NCBI GenBank assembly: GCA_032622095.1
Contig: CP136061.1
Coordinates: forward strand, 45,823,797-45,887,796
Length of the DNA stretch: 64,000 nucleotides
DNA from: Siphonodentalium dalli
Lineage: Eukaryota; Mollusca; Scaphopoda; Gadilida; Siphonodentaliidae
Direction of reading: 5' to 3'
The notes beneath the pieces were generated by a model, which worked only from the letters and a program-made list of their open reading frames with translations, was not told the origin of the DNA and made no database searches. Below, piece after piece: positions 11,171-21,959 of the stretch (position 1 is its first letter; each line of letters starts with the position of its first letter). Made by a program: the position numbers and the translations under genes.

Positions 11171-11397
11171 TCTTCATTCGGATTAGCCAGTGTTATGTAG
11201 GTACTTCAACTTTCCGCATTCCTGTCATCATTTGAAATATAAAAATTTACCTGATACATGCACCCTTCAAAATTTGTTTCGTCGTATCTATTTTAATGAC
11301 CCGTATGGTAATATTGATACAGATATATTTGTCAAACATTTATTTGTACAATATACAGGTATTTAGTTTGTAACTAAATCTAGAAATATATAATAGT

Positions 11398-11875
11398 AGC
11401 TGGTGGAGCCGACTTCGTCCGGGATTTTCCCCTCTGATTTTCGGAGAATTGCGCGATTTAACCTTGAATTGACCATTTTAAAGGTGAACGTCATGTCGGG
11501 TCACGATTTGACCCGTCCAAAACACTCCCCGGACAAAAGTCACGACAAAAGTACCCGTCGAAATCCTCCCGGCTTTACCCGATTTGACATTGAATTGACA
11601 ATTTTGAATGTCAAGATCAGGTCAGGGTCATGATTTGACCCACCCGAAACACTCCTGGGACAAAAGTAACAGTAGGTATTAAATTTCGTTGAAATACTTC
11701 AGTTTTACCAGATTTGACCTTGAATTGATCTTTTTGAATGTCAAAGTCAGGTCGGGATCAAGATTTGACCCGTCCAAAATACTCCCTGGAAATAATTTCC
11801 CCTAGGTATCAAATTTCGTCAAATCTGTCCGGCAGTTTTCCCGGCCATAGCTAACAGACAAACAGACAGACAAAT
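11398..11875 (+). repeat. Tandem repeat, three ~140 bp units
   Basis: Each unit has GATTTGACC, CCTTGAATTGA, a GTCAGGTCGGG-like block and AAACACTCC..GGACAAAAG. It ends with a CAGACAAACAGACAGACAAA tail like the 3' end of a retroposon. Confidence 0.75.
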
Positions 11876-11892
11876 GTCCAAAATATATATTA

Positions 11893-12270
11893 AACTAGCT
11901 GATGTACTCGACTTCGTTCGGGCTATTTAGGGATTTTTTTGTGATCGCCTCCATCTGGACAGTACCCAGTATATACGAGCGTCTGGCCAAACTATTGTTC
12001 AATTATGCCTATATCAACACGTTCGAGAACATGGTCCCACGTGAAATTGGACCCGTCCATATTGCTCCCGGGATCGAAGTAGTCCTACACACAAATTTTT
12101 AGTCGGATCAGTCAAGGTCCAGAAACATGCCTATGAGCGAGGTCAAGTTGACACGTTAAATACCAAATCCGAGTCGGATCAGTCGAGCAGTGTTAGAGTC
12201 TATAACACATACAGACATGCATACACACATACATACAGACAGGTGTTCCAAAATGTATAATCGATAGCTA
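11893..12270 (+). repeat. Related retroposon-like unit with CAGACA tail
   Basis: Starts CTAGCTGATGTACTCGACTT, like the start of the preceding array (CTGGTGGAGCCGACTTCGTC), and ends in an ACAGACATGCATACACACAT simple tail at about 12210-12245. Looks like a sister copy of the same family. Confidence 0.5.
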
Positions 12271-12444
12271 CAACAATTATATGGTAGATAGTTCACGGCC
12301 GACCTGATGCATGCATCTTAGTTTTCTTGTAATACATGGTGCCGCTTGTTTGCTTACGAACTTGGTGTGCGAGCTACGAACAGGGTGTATCTGTCATTGG
12401 CGAAATAAATTCAGCATTTCCACACTGATTAGTGTAAGCTGCCA

Positions 12445-12565
12445 GACAGAGTTCAGTCCCCTCGACATGTTGGTCTGACCGCTGCCATCATATATATAGA
12501 GTTCAGTCCCCTCGACATGTTGGTCTAACCGATGCCAGCTTAGCAGGGGACTGAACTCTGCCTTG
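12445..12565. repeat. Small foldback repeat (CAGAGTTCAGTCCCCTC family)
   Basis: GAGTTCAGTCCCCTCGACAT occurs at 12448 and 12500 in direct orientation and GGGGACTGAACTCTG in inverted orientation at 12546-12560. Related ends are at 42361-42405 and 57893-58160. Confidence 0.7.
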
Positions 12566-14080
12566 CAGTTTGTCTATAATTCTCAACGACTCGTGAGTGT
12601 TTGTGTATTTGAAGGCCTGGACCTGGTGTCCATTCTCCACATGGAAGGGATAACGCGTATAACACTGTGCATGGCAAGGTAGTCTCTACCACATCCATAT
12701 TTGTCATATATTTCAATGGGCAATTGCATAATGGTAATGGGGAATAAATAAATTAAATTACAAGAAAATACATTACATTAATATATAACTATTTATATAC
12801 ATGTACATATATACCCTTCACGTTATGTGCAGTATTGTCGCACTTATAAGCATGAGTATCTTCTAATTTCAGCTGAATGATTCTCTCTTGGTGAAGAAGG
12901 CTCGGATCTTGTCGCGTATTATATTGATATTTTCCTTTCTCACATTACTCATTATGAATAAAAATTTATCAAAATCTGAAATATCTAAAAACTCAGGAAA
13001 AGCATTGGCTAATTGTGTAAAATATTTTCGCGTAAATTTTGGTAAGCATCACATTTCATAACAAATTCAGGTTCATATACATGTATAGGTCTCGTCTTGT
13101 GAGGCGAAATCAGTTGTCTGGATACGACATGACAATTGCAGCCTTTTCTGGATTCTGGCCCACCAAGACAAATGTTGAATTGAATTGTTTAATGCATAAA
13201 GCCACCATTTAAGGTGGAACATGCACGAACATATATACGCTATGTACATAAGATATTTCAATAAGCATTTTGGCATCATATTACATATGGATTATATAAG
13301 TAATATATTCATTATTAAAATCACTAATATATCTGTCGATCGACTCACACAAATAGTGATATATATATATATATAATAACTTGAATAATTACATATAGAT
13401 GTAAATGCTGTCAATGCCAGATCATCAGTTTAGTTGTAAGTTATTATCTCAATTTTATGAAGGCTAATTTTAGAAATATACTCACCCTCTTCAGGAGCGA
13501 TATATTGGCTATAGATATCAAACCATAAAACTTTTCTCGCGTTGGAGATAGCCAATAGTATTTCGGAATGTACCGTTCACGGATATCTCTAAATTCGTCG
13601 CATATCAGTAGGAGATGATACTCGTCCCCTATCCCGTTACCGCACTATTCACAGGTATTACAAGGTATACTATTTCGCCACCACCCTTTTTCAACGGGAA
13701 GTCGGTGGTTGGACGTCATGACGTCGTAACTGTTTTTCTGCTAACAAACATAGGAAATTGATCTAATATGAACATATTTATTGATAATAACTGTTTATAA
13801 ATAAATACTTCAATTGCTCATAATTCCGATAGTAATTCCTCTTATTTTGGAATCGATAGACACACTAACAAAATTTTCCGATTACGACATTAATGCTTTA
13901 CGCCCACAGATATATTGTGCGACAAAAGTGCTCAAATTAATTCAAAACAACAGCGTCGTATTATATAATAATTGGTGACGTCACAAAATCAGATATAGTC
14001 TATATACTTCCCAAAGCGCCCGGCTAATTTGGTTCGATATAACATAGCAGTAACAAAAACAAATAATAAGAATTGTATAT
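12566..14080. other. Gene-free stretch
   Basis: AT-rich, with a TATATATATATA run near 13360. No coding region or RNA gene is supported. Confidence 0.5.
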
Positions 14081-14445
14081 GCCTCTCTTCTCCCTTCCGA
14101 TATGCAAGAATTGAGGAACTCCATTGTCCGGTGGGGTAGAGGGGTAATATCGCAAGAGCTAAACTTGACCTTCACTTCAGAATTGGCAGTCACTTTATTT
14201 CAACTAACTGGTTTCTAGAACACCAAAGTCGGTGGAACATCTTGAAATATAAGTAAATTTGCACATGCCGGTGGGATGGAGTCGATTTGAGATCATAAAT
14301 GCGCGCCCTACGAGTATACCATTGATCGAGGTCAAGGACGAGTATAGCTCTTGCGACATTACCCCTCTACCGTCCAGTGGTTAACGTGTCGGACTCGTCT
14401 TCAGTGTCAACACATAGAGCTGAGTTCGATTATTGTGAGTTTCAC
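14080..14445 (+). repeat. tRNA-derived SINE-like sequence with inverted flank
   Basis: At 14368-14445 GTCCAGTGGTTAACG resembles a pol III A box and GAGTTCGATTATT a B box about 50 bp later, as in a tRNA head, but a full cloverleaf does not form by eye. The preceding AGCTCTTGCGACATTACCCC at about 14347 recurs inverted at 14137-14162. No tRNA gene is called. Confidence 0.4.
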
Positions 14446-15916
14446 ATTTAATTGAGAGATGTGCAATTATCGGGTTGTACGCTGTTCAAATATTGCGCCA
14501 AATTGAGACCCTTGAGTAAGGTCGCTCGAATATTGTGACCGATCCGCACCACTCATGTGTTAACAGACTACACGTTTCAGGTGTCGATATATCGTGCCAA
14601 AATGTTAACCTTAATGTACGCACGAATTCGCTGCAGTTGGGGTTGCTTCCTCGTTGGTGGATTGGAGTGGCATGTGCCCTATGCCCCAGGGAATATTTAA
14701 TAAACAGTGCATTGAAGCTAATACGCTATATAATGCACTATATAAATGGATCGATTATTAGTATTAATTGTATTATTATTGTTGTACTCTCCCAGAAATA
14801 CACGCTGGAAATATCGATAACAATGCATGTTTTCACTAACAAGTCTGAGATATTCTTCTTGGCAGTATAAATATGCCGTAATGGTCGATGTATATACAGC
14901 GTAGTTCCATATTCTAGCAACTGGACAATTACTAGTAATATAAAAAATAGATTATATTCAATACAGTCCTACTACCTGCCCTAAGTCTCCATCCCTGTGA
15001 GCGGAACAGATAATGTTTGCTGTTCTTATGTAAATAATATTCATAAAACATACCTTGACCGTTTGTGTTCACTGGGTAAATCCGCCAAGAGATAACTATA
15101 CAAATAATTTATCATGTGTTCTTGCCACGTGGTAGAACGCATATGAATATATGCAGTATATGCGAAATTGTCCACTACAGACGACATAATTATGGCAGCT
15201 TGTAAACAAAGAATGACTAATTAGTTCAATGCTCCCGAGCCGGTGGATCACTAAATAATAACAGCCATTTAATTTTCTATAGGTAGCGATTCACGATTTA
15301 GAATTGTTGAGTGCTTCCCTTCTCTCCCCCGATACGCAAGGATTGTGGAGCTCCGACACTGGAAGGGATAGTCAGTGTAAACAACTTGGTCGCAATATTA
15401 ACAAATGTTCGTTAGTGGGGTTTCCCTGGTGTTGAGTGTTTTGCTTATCGCACAGTTTGCGTAATAATGACAGACAGACAGAGCGACAAATGATTTTATT
15501 CCTCCATTATTAGAGCTGAGGTATATGCATACAGTATACAATGCTAGGTCTAGGTGGTACAGATGATATGTAATTTTGATTACAAAATATTCAAATGTGA
15601 CATCATATAATATATATGGGTTTTTTCATAGTAATAAGCTGTATATATTCCTGAGAAATCACGTAAATGAGTAAACGGAATTTAGTGACTTGGGGAGAGC
15701 CGGAATATGTGTATATAGAGGCTAACTATTCACTCCAGAACCGTATCGACCGGAGATGAAAGTTTTCTTGAGAATACTCAACTCGCGCATAATTCGCAGA
15801 TAAATCGAATGTAGGATCTGAAGAATTGTTCTTCGTTGCAAACTAGGTTAACTAACCACAGTGCTTATGCATCCGCCAAAATTGTGACTATATCAAAACA
15901 CATATATTCACACAAT

Positions 15917-15924
<8 letters not shown>
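14446..15924. other. Gene-free stretch with small dispersed repeats
   Basis: A piece at 15305-15380 resembles 14080-14130, and 15200-15290 resembles 23130-23245 (shared GTAAACAAAG, AATTAGTTCAATG, CCGAGCCGG). No gene seen. Confidence 0.4.

Positions 15925-15952
<28 letters not shown>
15925..15952. repeat. (TA)n microsatellite
   Basis: Uninterrupted TA dinucleotides, about 13 repeats. Confidence 0.95.
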
Positions 15953-15953
<1 letters not shown>

Positions 15954-15989
15954 AGAATAATTCACAAGAGCTTTGATGTCTACCAATAT

Positions 15990-16325
15990 TGACTATGGGA
16001 CAATACCAACAACAACAGATGACAGTCATCGCCCAGTTACGGAGTCTGCTGTTGTTGTTTTTAATGTTTCGATCGAACCGTCTGCGATGCACTGATAGTG
16101 TCACACATTTGGACTATTCACCGACTGGTAACAACAACATTGTTGTTCTGGTGGATGTTTCTATTGAACTCTCTGCAACACAGTGATATTGTCGTGATAT
16201 AAACATGGACTATTCACAAACTAGTAATAACAACATTGTTGAACTGGCGGATGTTTCTTTCGAAATGTCTGTAACGCAGTCGAACTGATAGTGTCGTGAC
16301 GTCGACACGTGTGTGACTATGAGTA
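15990..16325 (+). repeat. Tandem repeat, ~105 bp unit, interrupted by the palindrome
   Basis: Three units share GACTATTCACxxACTxGTAA, CAACATTGTTG, GGTGGATGTTTCT and CTGATAGTGTCGTGA. Another unit lies in the same orientation beyond the palindrome at 21205-21295, so the palindrome sits inside this array. Confidence 0.7.
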
Positions 16326-16330
16326 CCTTT

Positions 16331-17455
16331 AGTCCAGGAGATATTGGTCAACCTCTGCACCCCCCCAGGACTTAACTTCACCCCACTAATTTTCTTCCTT
16401 AAGGTCTCCTCTAATTTTTTTCACTTGTTAACAAGAAAAAAAAGTGGCCGCAGAGACTCCAGACAAGATGGCGTCCATCATGGCGGCCATTGTTTTTAAA
16501 TGCACCAGGTCTCTTTGATCGCCATTATAGTAAAGATGATAGCACATGCGGTCTTGTTTTCCGCTCGATTCGTTATGCTAATATGCAACCCTTACAAATT
16601 AGCCAAAAATCGGACACCAGAATCCAAAATGGCGGCCGAGATGGCCGCCGAAATGTGAAAATATGCTATTTTTCTGACATGTTACCACCTTTCGTTTGTC
16701 TCTGTGGGAAAATGTTAGAATGTTTGCGTCATGTTATAGATTTATCATATAGAGGAGTCATTGGCGAACACATGGGGACCATAATATGCATTCATTGCGG
16801 GATAGTTTTGTCCGATATCACGTTTTCCCAAATGCCGGTATCATAGGTCAAAGCCTAATCTCCGTTAATAACGCGATGTTATGTTTCGAATCAATGAATG
16901 TTATTGCTATTATAACAACACCCATGCATATATATTTGCAGGAGATACTCGAACTAGGATTCCTCTTATACCTGAGTTGAGGAATATTTACCCACATCCA
17001 AGATGGCGGCCAAAATGGCCACCAGAAATAAAAAATCGCCGAAAATCGCTGATTTTAACATCAGTGAGCATTATTGTCATGACAACTCCACACCTGCTTA
17101 CTATTGTAAGTTGGGAACACTTAGGCGAAGAACTTTCCTTGTACCATATCCAAATACAAGTCCCCCAAATCCAAAATGGCGCCCACAATAGCGGACAGAT
17201 TTTGAAAAATCACCGAAATTCCCTCTTATTCACATCATTGGGCATTATTGTCGAGACAACTCCATCCATGCGTACAGTTGATTTGGAAATACTGAGGTGA
17301 AGTAATTACCTTACATCTCATGCAAGAAATGGTTTTCCAAATCGAAGATGGCGGCCAAAATGGCGACCGAAATTTGAAAACACGCCTACATTCCTTTACT
17401 TTCTTAGGATGGGCGTTATTGTTTCGCGATTTCTACCCACCATTACATGTTGATA
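16331..17455 (+). repeat. Left outer arm with ~172 bp ATGGCGGCC-rich subrepeats
   Basis: ATGGCGGCC-type cores recur at about 16470, 16626, 17003, 17173, 17346 and (just inside) 17502; the last four are spaced about 172, 172 and 156 bp and share CATTATTGTCATGACAACTC-like text between them. AAGATGGCGGC matches the consensus known for YY1 binding sites; binding here is an inference. Confidence 0.8.
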
Positions 17456-17829
17456 TGTATGAATTATTCATTAGGGTTTGGTAAGTGATACTCACAGTCA
17501 ATATGGCGGCCAAACTGGCGGGCACAAATTGAAAAGAAGCCGATATTATCACATACTAATTTCAACTTTTTGTCATAATAATGATTTGTATAAACGAAAC
17601 GGTACATACTATAAGCCATATATTAGTTCCAATGCAAGTCGTAGCCTTTTGGAAGGATGAAAACCCACAATCGCAATGTGGCATTTCAAAATCCATTCTC
17701 CACTAAGGACTCATACTGGCCGTAACCGTATATAGGTGCGCCGAATTAGTCATATTATGACTTCCAAGAATCAAAACAACAGTACCTGAGCTTATTCTGA
17801 ATTGCCACATTCAGCATTATCTAGAATCG

Positions 17830-18830
17830 TTTCCGTCTCTTCGTCAGATTAATCTATCTCACTCACAACAACAGTTCACTACTCTTCTTTGTAGGAGTGT
17901 GCAACTAATAGGAATGTTTCAAACAATACATATGCCGGTGTCCAGCTCACGTGTTGTTTTCGAAAGCTTGGAATTCTTAGCGAGCTTCATTCGTGGTATA
18001 GCTTATGGTATAATTCAGATGCTATATATGGGGTATATGCGTCATCTTGTGCGGTACACTATAAAGGTATTCGGTCGATGCGTATACTAGCTTTCAGAAG
18101 GACCGATCTATCTGCGTATTGTCAGCTTTGGTGACCTAATGGGGATAACAACGTGTACACCTGGTGATCTTCCCAAACAGCCACTTCTCAATATATGGTT
18201 CATCAATTCACATACTCATCTAATGCACTGACGTACCCGGACAACTTCTGTATATGTTGAAAGCCCGACATTTGACGGTTGCATTTCTGCTAAGGCGTAG
18301 AAGACCATAATGCATAATATACCCAAACTCCTTGAACGTGATCATAAGAACAAGCTTGTTGGCGTCCAGCAATCGTCTCACCGAACAGATCCAAGCAGAT
18401 GATAACAATACACACGGTGCTAGTTTGTGGGTATGTGTCATGATAGTGGAACTGAATTTGGACCATGACTGCGCCGCCCCTTATTTTGTTATGTTTTAGA
18501 TTCAGACAGGATCTCATGTGTGGCTTTGCTTTCCTTGTATGCTAAGATTGTATGTTCCCATCCGTTTGGAAGCCGTTCTTAAACAACTGGACCAGGAGTA
18601 TGCCATTGGCTACTGCTGTATACCAAGACTGGGGTGTAGTCTTAAAGGCGATACCTTTGATAGTTGGTTGATATGTCATACTCACGCTGGGTGGTATGGT
18701 TCAAGAAAATACAAATGCCATCAACAAAGGGGTGAAATGTTCAACGCGAAGAACATCCAGAGGAATGTTACGTTGATGAGCTCTTGCATTCAGTTCAACA
18801 AACGTTGGTACACCAAGTGATTTCTTGGTA
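17830..18830 (+). pseudogene. Left inner arm: decayed coding sequence of unknown family
   Basis: Plus-strand blocks such as QLIGMFQTIHMPVSS (about 17901), GITTCTPGD (about 18143), GASLWVCVMIV (about 18418) and MLRLYVPIRLEAVL (about 18539) match blocks in the right arm in the same order and frame. A stop (TAG at about 18498) and frame changes break it. I do not recognise the family. An open frame continues to 18820 with several Cys and Trp residues. Confidence 0.55.
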
Positions 18831-18865
18831 ACATCACCAATGCGACCATTTTCCTGCATGAGACA

Positions 18866-19880
18866 TTAACTACTATATTCTAAAGTTATATATAAAGCTA
18901 TATGAGCATAAAGGTCGCGTTCCCCAACGGCCACAGCCATTGCCATCGAGACTGTAAATTTTTTCTTTAAATACATAGTGAAACAAATGCACCACAGTTC
19001 CTGACATTTTCTTGAATAATACCGCCCACATACTGACACTAACCCCGAGAGAGGATAACAAACAACGCATACATTCATGCTATAAAGACATTATCCTTTA
19101 GTCCATCCGACTGTTTTGAGGGAAGCTAGCATATTATTATCCAGACAAAAGTGTACGTAGTTGAATCAGAAAGGCTTCGTACCGGATGTGGAAATACAAT
19201 CTTACCACACCAAATAAAACCGATACGCATGACATTCGATATCTTAAACATGCACCAGGTGTAGGGGTGGTGTATACATTGGCCCATTTCATTCCCACTA
19301 TCATGGCGCATGTCCACAAACTAGCACCGCGAGCATTGTTCTTTTCTGATGGGATATATTCGACGAGACAACTGCGGGGCGTCACACAATTTGCTTCGGA
19401 TAAAGGTCAAGAAGTGTGGGTAGTCTGTACACTAGGGTCTTCTCCTTATCAGATAGACATCTGTCCAAGGGAATGAGACAGCTAGCAATCTTCGAAACAC
19501 TGTCGAAGTAAGGTGTCCACATATGCCAATGCATTCGCTGAGTTTGTGAGTTGACGAACCATCTATTGAGAAGTGACTAGCTAACTGGTTCGCCAGGTGT
19601 ACATGTCGTTATCCCTGGGGTATGAGACACATACATAGAGATGACATTCTGTAAGCTAGACACCGGAAAATGAATTGTTTGAAACGTTATGATTAGAGGG
19701 ACCATACTACCAGGAAGTGGTGAATACTTTGTCGGTGTGAGCGACCTAGATTTATCAGACAAAGACATGGAAGCTGGTCCAGGTAATTATGGACGTGACG
19801 TGGCAAATCAGCAACTGTTATCAGGTAATTGTTCTGATATAACTATTCGGCGCACCTACGCTTACGGCCATTATCGGTGC
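18866..19880 (-). pseudogene. Right inner arm: diverged second copy of the same unknown coding sequence
   Basis: On the minus strand the order is LITFQTIHFPVSS-like block (about 19680), HTPGITTCTPGE (about 19600), NNARGASLWTCAMIV (about 19320), then VVRLYFHIRYEAFL (about 19180). The blocks mirror the left arm but the frame GASLW to EAFL is uninterrupted here. The two copies converge on the palindrome centre. The strand was chosen because matching blocks keep the same frame in both arms only in this direction. Confidence 0.55.
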
Positions 19881-20064
19881 TAAGTGGAGACTGGATTTCG
19901 AAATGCCACATCGCGATATTAATTGTGGTGTTTCATCTTTCCAGAAGGATAAGAGCTATGTTATGCGCTTTTGATACCTTTAAGTTGAACTAGTAGATGG
20001 TTTCTGTTGGCTGTGAGTATCAATTGCCAAACACTAATGAATACTTCATGTCACTATTCCATAT

Positions 20065-21188
20065 CAACATGTAATGGTGGATAGAAATCGCGAAACAATA
20101 ACGCCCATCGTAATAAAGTAAAGGAATGTAGACTTGTTTTCAAATTTCGGTCGCCATTTTGGCCGCCATCTTCGATTTGGAAAACCATTTCTTGCATGAG
20201 ATGTAAGGTAATTACTTCACCTCAGTATTTCCAAATCAACTGTACGCATGGATGGAGTTGTCTCGACAATAATGCCCAATGATGTGAATAAGAGGGAATT
20301 TCGGTGATTTTTCAAAATCTGTCCGCTATTGTGGGCGCCATTTTGGATTTGGGGGACTTGTATTTGGATATGGTACAAGGAAAGTTCTTCGCCTAAGTGT
20401 TCCCAACTTACAATAGTAAGCAGGTGTGGAGTTGTCATGACAATAATGCTCACTGATGTTAAAATCAGCGATTTTCGGCGATTTTTTATTTCTGGTGGCC
20501 ATTTTGGCCGCCATCTTGGATTTGGGTAAATATTCCTCAACTCAGGTATAAGAGGAATCCTAGCTCGAGTATCTCCTACAAATATATATGCATGGGTGTT
20601 GTTATAATAGCAATAACATGCATTGATTCGAAACATAACATCGCGTTATTAACGGAGATTAGGCTTTGACCTATGATACCGGCATTTGGGAAACCGTGAT
20701 ATCGGACAAAAATATCCCGCAATGAATGCATATTATGGTCTCCATGTGTTCGCCAATGACTCCTCTATATGATAAATGTATAACATGACGCAAACATTCT
20801 AACATTTTCCCACAGAGACAAACGAAATGTGGTAACATGTCAGAAAAATAGCATATTTTCACATTTCGGCGGCCATCTTGGCCGCCATATTGGATTCTGG
20901 TGTCGGATTTTTGGCTATTTTGTAAGGGTTGCATATTAGCATAACGAATCGAGCGGAAAACAAGACCGCATGTGCTATCATCTTTACTATAATGGCGATC
21001 AAAGAGACCTGGTGCATTTAAAAAAAATGGCCGCCATGGTGGGCGCCATCTTGTCTGGAGTCTCTGCGGCCACTTTTTTTTCTTGTTAACAAGTGAAAAA
21101 AATTAGAGGAGACCTTAAGGAAGAAAAATAGTGGGGTGAAGTTAAGTCCTGGGGGGGGGTGCAGAGGTTGACCAATATCTCCTGGACT
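20065..21188 (-). repeat. Right outer arm of the palindrome
   Basis: Reverse complement of 16331-17455 with scattered substitutions only, carrying the same ATGGCGGCC cores. Confidence 0.9.
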
Positions 21189-21204
21189 ACTTGTTGCCAA
21201 GTCA

Positions 21205-21295
21205 TCACCCAGTTATTACGGAGTCTGCTATAATTGCCCTGAGTGTTTCAATCCAACTGTTTGTGACTATTACTGACCAATAGTGTTGTGATATA
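21205..21295 (+). repeat. Displaced unit of the ~105 bp tandem repeat
   Basis: CACCCAGTTATTACGGAGTC..TGTTTCAATCCAACTGTTTG and a TAGTGTTGTGATAT end match 16031-16110 in direct orientation. Confidence 0.65.
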
Positions 21296-21539
21296 TATAT
21301 ATACGCATGTGTTGTGCGCCAACTAGTATACATCAAGCCATGAGAGAGATATTGTTTATTCCACCATTCAAGGGAGACGTTATATACAACAATAGACACA
21401 ATTACATAAGATATAGAAACAATAATATAGGTTGCTATTCATGATTACATGATATACATGATTGTGTGTCCTACCAATAACAAGAATGCATGATATATAT
21501 GTGTATCCTACCAATAACAACAATGATGGTACACACACG

Positions 21540-21951
21540 AGGACTAACTGGTGCACAAAATGCATATGAACAAAAAGCATTCTACAAACAGTTCACGCTC
21601 GTTGTCTATGGTTGAGGAATCCAACCCATTCATCGACCGGCAGCCAAATGAATACATTAAGAAATCTTGTGGCGATAGGCGATCCAGAATTAGGAACGTC
21701 GATAAATCGAACATCTTGATTATTCGATACCAGAAGTGGTTTTTGAGCTCAGTGATATGCGGAGAGAAGCAATTCAAGAACATATGATCTACTTGATTAT
21801 GGTACAATTTCCCGCAATGATTGCAAAGATAATTGTTGTCGTAAGTCGTCCTGTTGAGGATGTTAGCCATTTGATCTGATATTGTGACATACTTAAGATT
21901 GGCCCAACATAACTCCCACCCCCTCCAGGAGGACGTGCGACGTGGCTTCAC
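21540..21951 (-). pseudogene. LINE ORF2 C-terminal fragment (5'-truncated copy)
   Basis: The 135-residue minus-strand frame has a CNHCGKLYHNQVDHMFLNC motif (CX2C...HX4C zinc-knuckle-like) followed by FW..I..., the usual tail of APE-type LINE ORF2 proteins, which contacts the template RNA. No RT domain lies upstream (up to ~22.1 kb), so this is a 5'-truncated insertion. The 3' tail probably reaches ~21.4 kb. Confidence 0.65.
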
Positions 21952-21959
21952 ATTCCAAA

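Larger units (their letters stand above)
16331..21188. mobile_element. 4.86 kb imperfect palindrome (foldback-type element)
   Basis: The sequence from AGTCCAGGAGATATTGGTC at 16331 is mirrored by its reverse complement ending at 21188. The mirror holds to a centre near 18.83 kb. The outer ~1.12 kb arms are about 96-97% alike by eye in the blocks compared; inside, similarity falls to about 60-70%. Both inner arms retain matching protein blocks reading toward the centre. No transposase was recognised and no clear target duplication is visible. It may be a foldback transposon, an inverted dimer, or a duplicated locus whose outer arms are kept alike by gene conversion. Confidence 0.85.

Noticed and set aside
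14368-14445. Functional tRNA gene
   Set aside because: Only box-like words are present; I could not pair an acceptor and anticodon stem by eye.
16881-17300. 139-codon ORF in the left palindrome arm, mirrored at 20217-20636
   Set aside because: It translates the ~172 bp subrepeats; its presence in both arms follows from DNA identity rather than coding selection, and similar periodic text appears in other frames.
19186-19476. 96-codon plus-strand ORF in the right palindrome arm as the coding strand
   Set aside because: The corresponding left-arm frame shows much weaker residue matches than the minus-strand frame, which keeps GASLW and EAxL blocks in register in both arms.
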